Shown here: in pieces, positions 39,936-51,246 of the stretch
How the letters are laid out: every line of letters begins with the position of its first letter
Numbering within the stretch: the stretch's first letter is position 1
NCBI RefSeq assembly: GCF_963662255.1
Contig: NC_085046.1
Location: 95,869,324 to 95,933,323, forward strand
Reading direction: 5' to 3'
DNA length: 64,000 bases
Source of the DNA: Cinclus cinclus
Taxonomy: Eukaryota; Chordata; Aves; Passeriformes; Cinclidae
The notes under the pieces: generated by a model
The model's input: only the letters and a program-made list of their open reading frames with translations
Database searches by the model: none
What the model was told of the DNA's origin: nothing
Made by a program: the position numbers and the translations under genes

Positions 39936-42900
39936 TTCTTCCCATAGGTTTCAAACTTGACAACATTCACATTCAAATTCCCAAATGAATTTGTTCAAAC
40001 TTTGTTCTTACTGAGATCAATCAGTCCAGACTCTAATGTTAGGTGACTTTTCCAGCCTTCCTTTCTGTGAAGAAAGAAATGAAAAGCCACACTGACTTTG
40101 GTGTTGATGTCACTATTTCAAGTACTGCTTCTACAATTTCATATCCCTGAAAATAAATCTTTTGATTTTGGTGATAGTTGCAAAAATGATGGAAGGCCAA
40201 AGGTAGCTCCTGAATTACTCCTGTCCAGAGCACAAAAGTGCCTGGGCAATGTAATGGAATTAGGTTTGCTTAGTGTAAGCACAGCTTTTTTTAGTCCCCA
40301 TGGATATGCATACTCAGATCTGTACCCAGGACCAAGTTGATCAATCTGTCTACTTTCTGCAAAGTTCTGGTCAGGATTACAATCTCAGAAAAACTACAAG
40401 GCCCTGAGAGCTTCAAAGTACTTGATGATGTTTTGCACACCTAAAATAGCCGGTTTTTTTATTTTTGTTAAATATTCAGGGCAGGTAAAAACTTACACAC
40501 AAACCAAACACACAACCCCCAAAATCCCACACAAAACACACAGCGGCAATCCAACCATAACAAGCAATCAAAAAAAAATAAAAAATAAAAATAAAAAGGC
40601 CTTAAAAATGCTCAATAGAATAAGGTATAACGCTCATGAAGACAATGGAAATACAGCAAAAATGTCAAGCTTCTTTTGCCAACAGAAATATTAAGCTTTG
40701 AGTATGGAAGAAAAGATTTTTTCAGATAGAAATTATTACACTGAAAAAAAGTATCAGATCTAAATTACTCACTGTATTTTGAAACACTGCATTTCTTCTA
40801 GAAAATTTCTTTAAGAAATTTCTGTAATTACTTACTTGTTAAAATGTGTTTGGTTTTTATGTTACTATTTCTCTATTGCTTTCTCTCTCCTATGCATTTG
40901 AAAATGTGCTCTTTAATACCCCAATAATAGTGCTCATGGATGTTAATGAAGCTGCTTCTCTTCAAAATGTGCTCTCTATATGCGAGTGGCAAAGAAAATT
41001 AATTCAATGGGAAAGGTTTTTGATGCATTTGGAAAATGCCATTATTTTATATCTTAATAAAACAGCTTGAATGGAAATTTCTTATTTAATATTGACTCCA
41101 ATTACAACTCCCTGTTATTTGTTTGATTTAATTGACACACAAGAAATGTGTGCACCCTTGGGCCCATTGCCATAATTTTAATAATTAAATAACTTCTGTT
41201 GGCTTTAGAATGTGCATTTGGATTTTTTTTTAATTTGATGTTCTTTCTTTTTCCACTTAATATTACAGAAATTTGCTTCAATTCTTACTACTCACCACTT
41301 TCAAAACGGAATAGTCCTGCAGTAGCAGGAGTGGAGTAGCCATCTGATACACAGAGAGGAAAGAATTCAAACAGTTTATCAACAGCAGGAAATCTATTGC
41401 TATAAAAAGGCTCTGCAGCCCAGTTTCAGGGGCAAAAACCATTTATTGAAAAGGGCAGGTGTTCCAGTGAACATGGCTGCAGCACACGTCCTTTGCCAAG
41501 AAGAGTCAGTCTTTAAGTGCAAGGCTTTTCTCTAGCTTGTATTCAAATGAGAATTCAGGAGAATGTCTGAAAAGAGTTCCTTCCCCCTGATTTTCATGGT
41601 AAGGACCCTACAAATATCAAATGCAGCATATCCAGTTTTTAATGCTTGTCTTCTTATGCCATTGTTATTAAACTTATTACTAGTTCTAGTCTAGATTCTC
41701 AGTGGTTGCAGTATAGTGGATGATTAAGCCATAAAATAGGTGTGAGTTACCTTATGTCTTGACCTTCTCTGAAGCTGTGGGATATTTTAATTATGATATC
41801 TATTTTATCTCCATTATTTTAAAATTTGAGTAAAATAGCCATATATATAGAAATCAGCACATAAAGGTTTTAAGTGCCTGTAAAGGAATGCGTCACAAGT
41901 AGTTGAGGATATAGGATGCAACTGTAATGAACAGAGTTACAGTAATCTGGCAAATCAAAGTGATAGCTTCATAAGTTAGAAAATGAAACCTAACCATGTG
42001 GAACATAGAGACATCTAACAGCTCAGCAGCCTCCTGCACACCCTGGGGCTCATTCCACTTGCTTTGGTATTCCATCTCCTCCAGGAAAGTGTTTCCAAAC
42101 TTCCATCATCTATAAGTACTCATGCAAAATTATTAGTCATAAAGATCTGTCCTCCAGTATTAGATCATTCTAAGGCTTCTTGTCAGCCTTTGGAGATACT
42201 TTTAACTAGACACGGGATAAAAGTTCTCTCATTAGTATTAGCAGTGCTAATTATACATCAAGTAATAATAAAGGAACTGATGCACTGATACCTGGTACTA
42301 GTTATATACTTTCCTATCATCCTACAAAATGTCTTCTTGTCTTGCAGACTGTTAGGCTTTATTAAGACACTACAGATAGAATGTTAAACTTGAGCAGTCA
42401 GAACTGCTTCCAAAGCTATAACTAAAAGGAACTCAACTCCTTCAATTAAAAGCTCTATACTGAAATAGATAACTGTAATATAGGAACTGTTAAAACTTTA
42501 CCTCAGAACTCAAAGATGGACAGCTGTGCCACATAAATCACTCTTTCTTTCCTCCTGAACATTTTAGCACAGTTTCTTCAACATTATAGTAATACTGTAG
42601 TAATGCTGTCTTAGGACACAGGTGATTTGTTATTTACCTGACATATCAAAACTAGTCAAATGAAATTTTAATTTTTAAGGCTTTGGAAAATACCAGACTG
42701 TTCACTAAAAAGGTGGTTTTTTCATACTTAAAAAAATCATCTGTATTACTGTAATGTTCCTAAAAATGTTTTTTTTTTTTATTGATGGGAGAGGTACAGA
42801 CATTGTAATTAGAAAAAATCTAGCAAATTTTCTTTTTCTCAGAAAGACCATTTTTAAAAAAAAATTCTATATGAAAACTAAGAAGAGTGTAGAAACAAAG

Positions 42901-43536
42901 GTTTGTAAAATAAAAATTCTGAAAATAATCATCTCAACTTAAGCCAAAGGAATGTTTCTTTGGTTACACTGAAAATCCTCTCAGTTTCTGGGGTTTTTTT
43001 TAGCAAAATACATTTAATGATTCAGAATTATTTTTTTAAGGAAAAATAAAAAAGTATAGCTTTGGAATGTTAACTCTTTTCTTAATGAAGTTGGAAAGAC
43101 TAGGACTATTTCCTGACAAGGCATTAATTGACATTGAAACAGTCAGTTGGATCAAAGACCTTGGCAGTCCCTCTTAAACATTGATTATATCTTTAGTACT
43201 TTTAGAATAAAAATGCCCTCTTAACTCCTTCCATATCATCTTTCATAATCTTTAGTGTTGTAAGAGCCCCTTTAATTCTTAAAATTATGGATTTTGATCT
43301 TTGTTTTTCCACTTGCTTCCCCTTCCCTCAGTACATTCTATTTTCCTTCTCTGAGTATGTTTAATCTTTCAGCTACAGTCATAGTGACTTGCAAAATTTT
43401 CCATAGGAAACTAAAATGGGAGTAGATGTGCAAATATTTTCACACATATGTGTAAAATACATGAGCATAGTATATATACACATTAAGTTAAAATATTCCA
43501 GTTACAGGCCACCATTTTAATATCTTCCATCTCCCT
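39936..43536. other. AT-rich non-coding DNA, no firm element
   Basis: No gene or repeat family is firmly recognised. It contains an A/C-rich patch (40487-40598) and an AT-rich block at 40830-41240 with several homeodomain-type TAAT cores, discussed as a possible conserved regulatory block. A short stretch at 41420-41500 ('ccatttattgaaaagggcag') has a look seen in some LTR ends but could not be assigned. Confidence 0.5.
40487..40598. repeat. A/C-rich low-complexity patch
   Basis: About 110 bp of mostly A and C (acacacaaacc, acacacaaccccc), passing into A-rich aaaat units. No array of fixed period. Confidence 0.85.
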
Positions 43537-43549
43537 TGTAATGGTTTAG
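43537..43549 (-). repeat. 13-bp stub of the second LTR end
   Basis: 'tgtaatggtttag' (43537-43549) repeats 'tgtaatggcttaa' (43582-43594), the inner LTR end, at 11 of 13 positions. It forms the outer boundary of the element next to host DNA, so it is interpreted as the last bases of an otherwise deleted 3' LTR. Confidence 0.65.
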
Positions 43550-43559
43550 TGGGTTCGAT

Positions 43560-43577
43560 TTCCCGGCCAACGCACCA
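43560..43577 (-). promoter_or_regulatory. Retroviral primer-binding site, tRNA-Gly type
   Basis: The minus strand reads TGGTGCGTTGGCCGGGAA, complementary to the 18 nt at the 3' end of vertebrate tRNA-Gly (GCC family) including CCA, with one mismatch (C for T at 43571). It starts four bases after the LTR's terminal CA, the expected place for a primer-binding site. Similarity to the tRNA continues past 18 nt as 'gggttcga' (43551-43558), with one extra T between. Confidence 0.85.
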
Positions 43578-43581
43578 AAAA

Positions 43582-44946
43582 TGTAATGGCTTAAGGTTTG
43601 CCAATTGTAATATATTTACCTTTTGTTGTGAAATAGGATTAGGAGCAAAAGTAAAGCAGGCCAAAAACTTAAAAAGGGAATAAAGAAAAAAAAACTTTAT
43701 CAACACAAAGAATAGTAATAATAAATTCAGAACAGATTTTCAGACCTGTTCATCTTCGCCTCTTTGTTACAGCTTAACAACATACAGGGACACTTCAGTC
43801 AATTCCTTACTTAAATGGTCTTTTTCAGTTCACTTTAGGGAGAGGAGTTTCTTCTTTTTTAGCTATAAGGATCTTTTTACCAAGAGAGGAAATCACCAGT
43901 TCTCTCTTGACTCCACTTCTTCATGACTAACAGCTGCCTGGGATCTGCCATCATGAATTTCCTCCCACTTTACAGTCTTTTCAGAACTGAGTGGTGGGCT
44001 ATGTTAAAAAGTCATGGGGTATTAGTTTTAAGGATGAGCTACTCAAAGGCAAGAGTTCTCTTCAGCTCTCTTGTCTCTGTTCATACTTCATTCCCAGGAA
44101 CAGAGATCCTCCTCTTTTCCTTGGGGCAAAGTATTCTTCAAACTCTTTACACCTTGCTCGACCCCCCACGTCTTTCTTTTTTCAAAGTTTAAAGGATTTT
44201 TTTTTTTGTGAAGTACAGTCCACCCCTATAACTTACAAAAATATATTTCAGCCAATCTTCATGGTGTCTCCTCATTCTCCTTCCATTTAGAAACAGCTTT
44301 TACTTCATTGACTTTGGTGTATCCTTTCTGTTCTTCTCCCTCTCACCCAAGGAAGGATGGAAAGTCTGTAAGTCTTATCTGAACATTGGAAAAGTTAAAA
44401 TCTCCCACAGAAGTTTCAGGGGCTGTGCCAGGCCATGCCGGAGCTGTGTCAGGATCTCAGGGTGCCCAGGCCACGCTGGAGGGGCAGGACGAGAACCGCA
44501 GAGTCCATGCAGAGGAGAAATGGGTGCCAAGGCCGTGTGTCCATGGCTTTCCCCCGGCGCTGCCCGCCCCCAGCTCCAGCCGCAGCCCGGGGGTTCTCCC
44601 TCTGCCCTGCCCAGCACACAAAGCCCTGGGGGCTCTCCCTGGGGGCTCTCTCTCGGCTTCTTTTGGTTATCGGGGCTCCTGGTTGGAAACGGGGCCCGGC
44701 GGCCTCCAGAGCCCAGCCCTGCCTGGTCCGGGCCAGGTCGGTGTCACCTTGTGAGACAAGAGAGATTTCCCGGGGTTTACTTGCTTCAAATGTGATTCAC
44801 AGAGTGAACCGACTTTTTGTCCTGTTGGTTTCTCAGGCTGTTGACAACTAAACCAGCCTCCAATTGGTCCCATCCATCCACAGAGGAAGTTCTCATGGGG
44901 AAAAAACTTCCTAGTGTGCCCTGCCCCCCAGGGTAAAACCAGTACA
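43582..44946 (-). mobile_element. Long terminal repeat (about 1365 bp)
   Basis: Its ends are TGTACTGG...CCATTACA on the minus strand. Near the start in element orientation lies 'gggaccaattgg', which holds a CCAAT-box-like motif (about 44859-44870). It is followed by a CpG- and GC-rich core (about 44408-44760) that contrasts sharply with the AT-rich surroundings and could hold the old promoter. The distal 700 bp are AT-rich and pyrimidine-rich on the plus strand. No canonical minus-strand AATAAA was found, so the R/U5 border is not placed. Confidence 0.75.
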
Positions 44947-47520
44947 TCCCCTTTGGGAGGTGAGGTAATGCAAAGAATTTTTTATGTGCAATGAGATGGT
45001 TGAACATTCGAGGTTTCTTACCTTGTTTATGCAGTGCCTACTCTGTTTTGTATTCCATGTAAGGTTCAAGGCAGTAAGTTACACCACTCATATTCAAGAT
45101 TATCCAGATTACATATATATACCAGCATTTTTTGCAGTATTCATCTTGTTCCATTGCAGGATGTATCCATGGAATTTGACTGAATTACTGCTAATTATAG
45201 AAGTACAGTATAAGAACAAAATCTAACCTATACATCTCACTTTGAAAAAAGTGAATTAATTCTTTATTGTTTAATTATGTTAATTTTCTGTAAGCCTTCA
45301 ATTAATATTTATGAGTCTTTCATATCTGATTTTCATTATATGATCAGTAATTATTTTTGACAACATTTTAAGGATAAGGTTTTGATTCAATTTTGTTCAT
45401 GGTTTCATGACAGTTTACCATTATAAATGGAAGGGTGAAAGTCCTCCTTTACTTGATGCTTTACAAGCAATTTATAGAACCGTCAGTCAACTACTAAACT
45501 CTAATTGCTTTCCACACAATATACAAAAGTCTATATCAAATTGTTATAAAGACACTCATATTTTCTTCTGGCACCTACTTCTCATCATCAAAACATGCTA
45601 TATAATCAAGATCTCTTTTTGGTTTTTGCAAGCCACTAGGGAAAACACAATTTTCATATCTGATCCTACAAATATTTATGTAAAAGTCCTAAAACTAATC
45701 ACAGGAAGAAGTAAAAAATGGTTGCAAATACTTTTAAAATGTTCAATGGAAATACTCATATAGATTGAAGACTTTAAACTGTAATATTTATTTTCTTTGT
45801 CCCTGAAAAAATAAGTCATACTTTAAGGAGTTTAATGTTAGAGTGCTTCATCACTACTTTTGTTTTTTCTCAAGTGGCTTCATTGGGCTAATGACCTATT
45901 TTTATGATACAGGGGAAAATACAGTGAATATTCCATGATGTGCCCTTGGATTGCTGGATGATGGAAAACCCTGAAAACTTACTGCTACATGAGACAAGTG
46001 TGTTTTCCAGTTTTAGAAATTTAAAAATCTGTGCAACTAAACGCAGTCCTGTTACTGCAATATCCTGTCTGCTGCAGTCTTGGGAAGATCTAAGTTCTCA
46101 TCAGTGCAGCCACTTCTGGTTCAATGATATGCTGTGAATTTCATTCCATACACATCTCAAAGATATGTCTATAAATAGAAAGTAACTAATACTCCTTTTG
46201 GTTTTTTTAGAGAGTGAGAATGTAAATAAAGTTTTTAATGCTCTAAAAAATATATATTTTTCCTTAATATTAAACATCTTTCATTTTCCAAATATCTAAT
46301 TTTACATATAAGTATTTTCTGTTTTCTCATTATTTTATTCTCTAGGTTTTAGATATTTTTTTCTAGTTATATTCTTGGGGTTTAGCTTTAAATTCTAGAA
46401 TTAATCACTCACATAGTATTTCCGAAAAACAGAAATTTTCTACATAACTGATGACTTTCTATTTATTTCCTTTGGGTTTATATCTAATTCCATTGTTCTT
46501 ATTCTTTATATTGTCTTAAGACATCCTAAGAAAAGAAAAACAAAACAAAAAAAAGAAAGAAAAAATATTTTTATAGCATATCATATATCATCTTTCTTTT
46601 TCAGGGATGGCTTTGATGTAAAGTCAAAACCAACAGTCATACTTTGATTTAGTGACCATCGTGTCTAAATATTCTAGTGATTGATTATGAATTATGGAAT
46701 AGGAACTTGAATTGCAGTCAATATTTGTCTAACTAATCTACACACTGTATTGAATCTCTCTGTTCTTGGTAACCTAAATTAGTTTAGAAAAAAAGAAAAT
46801 ATATATTTTACTATTTCTCTGCTGTCTCAAATATCCATCTTATTTCCACCTCAAAAAGACAGCTTGATTCCTAAAGATGTAACTTTTAATGACCATTTGA
46901 TTGAATTATATTTTCAGTGTTTTTGATAGTTACATATTCATTCATTTAGAGCAAAAACAAAAAATTAATTATCTGAGGGAGGGTTTTATTTTATAGTATT
47001 TTTGCAGAACACAACAGGGAAAATACTCCTATGAAGAACTGTATTATAATCTTTTTAAACCATAAGTTCAAAAGATTAGCCCAGTTTTTACATTTTCTTG
47101 TAGAGACTGATGCTTAGATTGTCTCTGAATTTCAATAGCTTGATTTTACTCTGCTGATATTGTGTTTCCAAAGATGAAGATCTAAGATCAGCAAGTACTC
47201 TAACAATTATAATTTAAAAGAATGATTTCTGCAATCTGCAACATATTATATATGGCTGATATACTTGTGGTACTTTTTTTGTTTGTTTTTAAATTAGAAG
47301 CCTAATTATCCATTTGGATGTTACATAAAGTTCTTGGGTATTCAAAATGTTCTAAACAATTTTTTTTCTCTTCCCTAAAAGACACTCAGTGATTCTAAAA
47401 TTAAAGAGGATGCTTTCCTGGATCTTGCGACAGGACATGCCAAACATTTCCTACCTAACTTGTAAACTCTGCTATTAAATACTGCAGTAAATATCTAGTT
47501 TGTTTTCAGTTGTGGTTGTG
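44947..47520. other. AT-rich non-coding DNA, nothing identified
   Basis: No gene or repeat family recognised. The 118-codon plus-strand frame at 45407-45763 is AT-rich with no recognisable domain. Confidence 0.5.
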
Positions 47521-47785
47521 TGTCAAGGTTTAGCCTTGGCTGACAGCTCAATCCAACACAGCTGCTCACTCGTGTCCCCAGGCTCAGTGGGACCAGGGAA
47601 AGAATCAGAAGAGTGCAAGTGACAAAACTCATGAGTTGGGACAAAGACAGGGCAATGGGGAAAGCAAAAGTCATGCATGCAAGCAAAGTAAATCAAAGAA
47701 GTCATTCACCACTTCCCATGAGTGGGCAGGTGTTCAGCCATTCCCAGGAAAGCAGAGCTCCATCATCCAGACTCAATCTATCATG
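47521..47785 (-). mobile_element. Partial ERVL-like LTR (3' half only)
   Basis: The plus strand reads 'tgtcaaggtttagccttgg' then 'gacagctc', the complement of the ERVL LTR terminus (recalled family end ...GGTTAAACCACGACA). It then shows the characteristic blocks 'ggaccagggaaagaatcag', 'acaaaactcatgagttggg', 'caccacttcccatgagtgg' and 'caggtgttcagccattccc', ending near 'gctccatcatccagact'. The other half of the LTR, present in the copy at 9.8 kb, is missing. Same orientation as that copy. No tRNA-complementary sequence follows its terminal CA, so it is either the 3' LTR of a lost provirus or a truncated solo LTR. Confidence 0.88.
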
Positions 47786-48639
47786 CTTCCTAAATTGATA
47801 TTTTATTTTCTTTCTAATGAAGTTCAGGAAAAAAAAGGTATAGCCAAAAATCCAAAAATTAGGCTAACAAAGGGATCATATATCACTCAAGAGATAATTT
47901 AAATAGAAGCCTGAGAGTAAGCTGTTTTAAGACAGAAGTTTTTACTCTGACTTCTTTTGTTATCTAAATACTGGATAGCTGCTATACTTCTTAAAACCTA
48001 CTATCTTTATATTATTCTAAGAATATTTAGAAAGAACATAAAAGAACATTTATAGGATATTTTGTGAATAAAATGACATCTCTGGAACAGCTCTAGATGA
48101 GTCTGTAGAAATACTCTAAGGAGTATAATCACATCAGAACAGACCTTTTCATGACCTATTTTATACTATAAGCAAGCTAGAGCTGATCCTTAGTTGAACC
48201 AGCTGAACTTGTGATTCAGTGCTGAAATCCTCAAAGCCTCTGGAACTAAGTTTGACTGACTTCAAAGACACAAGATTTTATTTAACTTATCTAGCATTTT
48301 ATTTCCTAAAGTTTGCTAAAAGAAACTCCATGAAGCTAACCAGGCCACATTCTATTGTATATATTTTCCTAGCACTTATTTTATTTATTACAATTATTTT
48401 CATTTTTTCTTATATAGGTTTTGGGTTTCTTTGGGTTTTTTTTGGAGGGAGAGTGGTGCTTTTATGGGGGATGCCTTTAATAAACAGGAAAACCTGAAAC
48501 TAGCAGTAGTCCCACTCTTTAAATATTTCAGAAACTGAAGTATTTCAGATACATTTTATTTTGGCCCGTAAGGCTCAGGGCTGCTACCAGAGATGATTTC
48601 CTTTTTTCTATTTTCAGGGCTTGCTTCATATATAAAATT

Positions 48640-48657
48640 GGGGGGGGGGGGGGGGGG
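48640..48657 (+). repeat. Poly(G) run, 18 G
   Basis: Eighteen consecutive G on the plus strand, soon followed by a T10 run. A G run of this length can fold into quadruplex structures and is prone to sequencing error, so the printed length may be inexact. Confidence 0.95.
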
Positions 48658-50212
48658 CTATTTTTTTTTTAATACTTCTTCCTCCTGTTCTGTTTTCTCC
48701 ATGCACTGTTTTGTACAAGTACTTGCTTTTCCAGCTGGTATTGTAAACATCACCATCCTGCATATGCTGAAAAATGAGCAGCCTGCTCATCCAATTTTAT
48801 AACTCAGAGTAGCAGAAGCAGATTGGCGATGTTTTTTGACATGCACAGCGTACATTACTGCAAGATGTCATATTTCCCCAAAGGGGTACTCAGAATGTCA
48901 AGAAACTTGGACCAGACACAACAAGATCATAAACATGCTACAGCAAACACACCAGAATATTTGTATAGGATTATCATTAGGTATTAGATGAATACTGTTT
49001 CAGCACATGCTCCCTGTGGAATAGGATTTGATAGCTCCATACCTGTGATAATATGAACTATATTGCCATTTTAATGCCACTCTTTTGGCAAAAGTATTAC
49101 AAAAATAGGTAGTGTTTTTATTTTTCACATCATTTAGTACTCAAAAAAAAAAAAAAACTTAGTTAAGAAAATAAATCTGAATTAATTTGATATATGGAAA
49201 AATAGCAATTTACATTTATAATCATCTGAAGACAAGAAGGTATTATGTTATACATATATTTTAAGTACAAATTTTAAAATTTGTTAATTTGAAAACACAG
49301 GCTAACAAAAAAAAAATCTCATTTTAATTTGATCCAAATTTCTTTCTCCCAAAAAAATAGTGGAACAATATATAATGAAAAGATTTATGTTTTGCTTAAG
49401 CCATAACCTTATTAATTCTACAGGGAACTATTTGCAATAACTTACACAGTGCAAGTCATGATTCTGACTTTAATGGTTCTGATCTTGTGGACAGCTTCAA
49501 TTCTAATAAATCTCTGTCCAGAGAAACTCAAAAAAGGAAGAACCTGCTGCGAGCCAAGGCTACAATATTTTGATCACACAGCTGGTCTCCACCTACTGTG
49601 ACCCATAATCCAACCCTGAAAAAATGATAAAATAAAACAATTTAGCAGATATAAACCACTGATTTACCTTCTGCAGGTGGAAATTTTATATCACTTTATG
49701 ATTTCTCACATCACCACTGATAATCCTAACTTAACAGGCCCCTATTTCCACGTGAAATAACCAAACTAACCCTGAACAAATTAAATCCTGACTTACTGTG
49801 AGATTTTTAACAATACATGTCTGTAGAGAGTACTGTCACGAATTGACAGCCCTCTCCTCTTGTAACTGCCTCCCTGTGAAAAGGAAAGCTCATGGTTCTA
49901 GCAGGCAGCTGGAAAATCTGTACTGCAAAAAATCTGTTACAAGCAAATCTGTACTGCAGTAGCTTTGCGCAGCATAGTTATCCCCTACTTCTGCAGATCC
50001 TGTCCTCTCTAAGTTTATGTATAGAGAAGTTGAGGTTGCAAATGTTACACCTGGTTTCCCACTACAGGTTTTTGCACCCCATGGCCTGAATGCAGCCTTC
50101 TCTTCCCATGCCCTATGTGGAAACTTCCCCTCCAGGAACCATGGTGTCACAGATTGCACTATCACGTTCTGTAAGGAGTTGGTCTGGCCCTACACAGAAA
50201 TCAGTAAATTTT

Positions 50213-50251
50213 GCCTTAGATATCTGCCTTAGATAAATGCCTCAGATATCG
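50213..50251. repeat. 13-bp tandem repeat, three units plus partial
   Basis: The units 'gccttagatatct', 'gccttagataaat' and 'gcctcagatatcg' follow one another head to tail. A fourth unit decays after 'gccta'. Confidence 0.85.
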
Positions 50252-50414
50252 GCCTAAATTGTGCATGAAGAGAGTGATTTATACTAAGACAAACCACAAA
50301 AAAATCACATTGGAAAAGTGTAACTGTGCCAGATAACTTCCATTATCAACTTCCAGCACTGACTCACTAAGTTTTCTCATTTCACAGTCTGAGCCAAATA
50401 TAATGTGAACTACA

Positions 50415-51243
50415 TCATGGAATGGCAGAATCATTAAGGTGGGAAAAGTCCTTAAAGATAATTGAGGCCAACCTTTTCCCTAACACCAGCATGTTAATTA
50501 AACTATAGCGGCATAGTGTGCCATGTCATTTCTTGAACGCGTCCAAGGATGGTGATTCCACCACTTCCTTGGGAAGCCCATTCCAATCCTTGATCAATCT
50601 TTCAGTGAAGAAATTCTTCCTGACATCTAACTAGAACCTTTTCTGGCATAGTTATTTCCTCTTGTCCTGTCACTGGTTGACTGGGAGAAGAGACTCACCC
50701 ACACCTGGCTACACTCTCCTTTCAGGGACCTGAAGAGACTGATAAGAGAGCTAAACAACCTCAGCTCCCTCAGCCAATCCTCATGTGATTTACTCTCTAG
50801 ACCCTTCCTCAGCTTCAATGCCCTTCTCTGGACATGCTTCACTACCTCAATGTCTTTCTTGACATGTAAAAACTGGAGATAAATTTTGAGGTGTGGCTTC
50901 ACCAGAGATGAGTAAAGCCATTGTACAGAGGGACAATCACTTCTCTGGTTGTCCTGGCCACATTATTTCTGATAGAAGCCAGGATGCCATTGGCCTACTT
51001 GGCCACATGGGCACTTTGCAACCTTGTGATCAGTTGCTGGTCAATCAGCACCCAAAGGTCCTTTTCTGCCAGGCAGGTTTCCAACCACCCTTCCCCCAGA
51101 CTGTAGTACTGCATGGGGTTGTGGTGGCACTCAGGATAATCTGTTCCAGAGCCTTCTCTGGCACTGAGATGAGGCTGACAGGTCTGTAGTTCAGATTCTC
51201 CTTCAAACCATTTTTTTGCAGATAATTATCACACTGGCTAACC

Positions 51244-51246
<3 letters not shown>
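50415..51246 (-). mobile_element. CR1 LINE, 5'-truncated and internally deleted
   Basis: A minus-strand CR1 copy with its 3' end at the left ('cagaatcattaaggtggga'). From the right, the element begins in the segment leading to 'NYRPVSLISVPEKALEQI', the start of the reverse transcriptase domain. At about 51119-51130 it jumps directly to sequence that in intact CR1 lies after the FADDT active site ('gcatggggttgtggtgg', the 'NNPMQ' region). It then continues through '[16 protein letters not shown]' and '[16 protein letters not shown]' to the 3' end. The catalytic core (TKGKSCLTNL to FADDT, roughly 0.5 kb) is therefore missing. The minus-strand frame at 51509-51045 is this chimera read into the adjoining TA repeat. 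Inactive. Confidence 0.9.

Larger units (their letters stand above)
43537..44946 (-). mobile_element. Endogenous retrovirus remnant: one long LTR, PBS and a stub of the second LTR
   Basis: A minus-strand LTR element whose outer ends are 'tgtactgg' (complement at 44946) and 'ccattaca' (complement at 43537), an inverted pair matching at seven of eight positions. Flanking five-base sequences are TCCCT (43532-43536) and TCCCC (44947-44951), a plausible decayed target-site duplication. Inside, in element order: an LTR (44946-43582), a four-base spacer, a primer-binding site complementary to tRNA-Gly (43577-43560), and a 13-bp near-copy of the LTR end (43549-43537). No gag, pol or env coding sequence survives. 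Frames of 80-138 codons in the GC-rich part of the LTR are chance frames. The exact family is not named because no search was possible. Confidence 0.8.
47786..50414. other. AT-rich non-coding DNA, no firm element
   Basis: No gene recognised. It contains a G18 run (48640-48657), an A-run near 49144, and a 13-bp tandem repeat (50213-50251). The stretch 49834-50165 begins 'tgtcacgaattgacag', is GC-richer than its surroundings, and could be an unrecognised LTR fragment. Neither a matching end nor a target duplication was found. Confidence 0.45.

Noticed and set aside
44386..44873. Several overlapping frames of 68-138 codons on both strands, Pro/Gly/Arg-rich
   Set aside because: They lie inside the GC-rich core of an LTR. 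Overlap in several frames on both strands and lack of domains indicate chance openness caused by GC content.
49834..50165. Possible LTR beginning 'tgtcacgaattgacag'
   Set aside because: No matching terminal CA end, target duplication or primer-binding site could be found, and I could not recall a family confidently.
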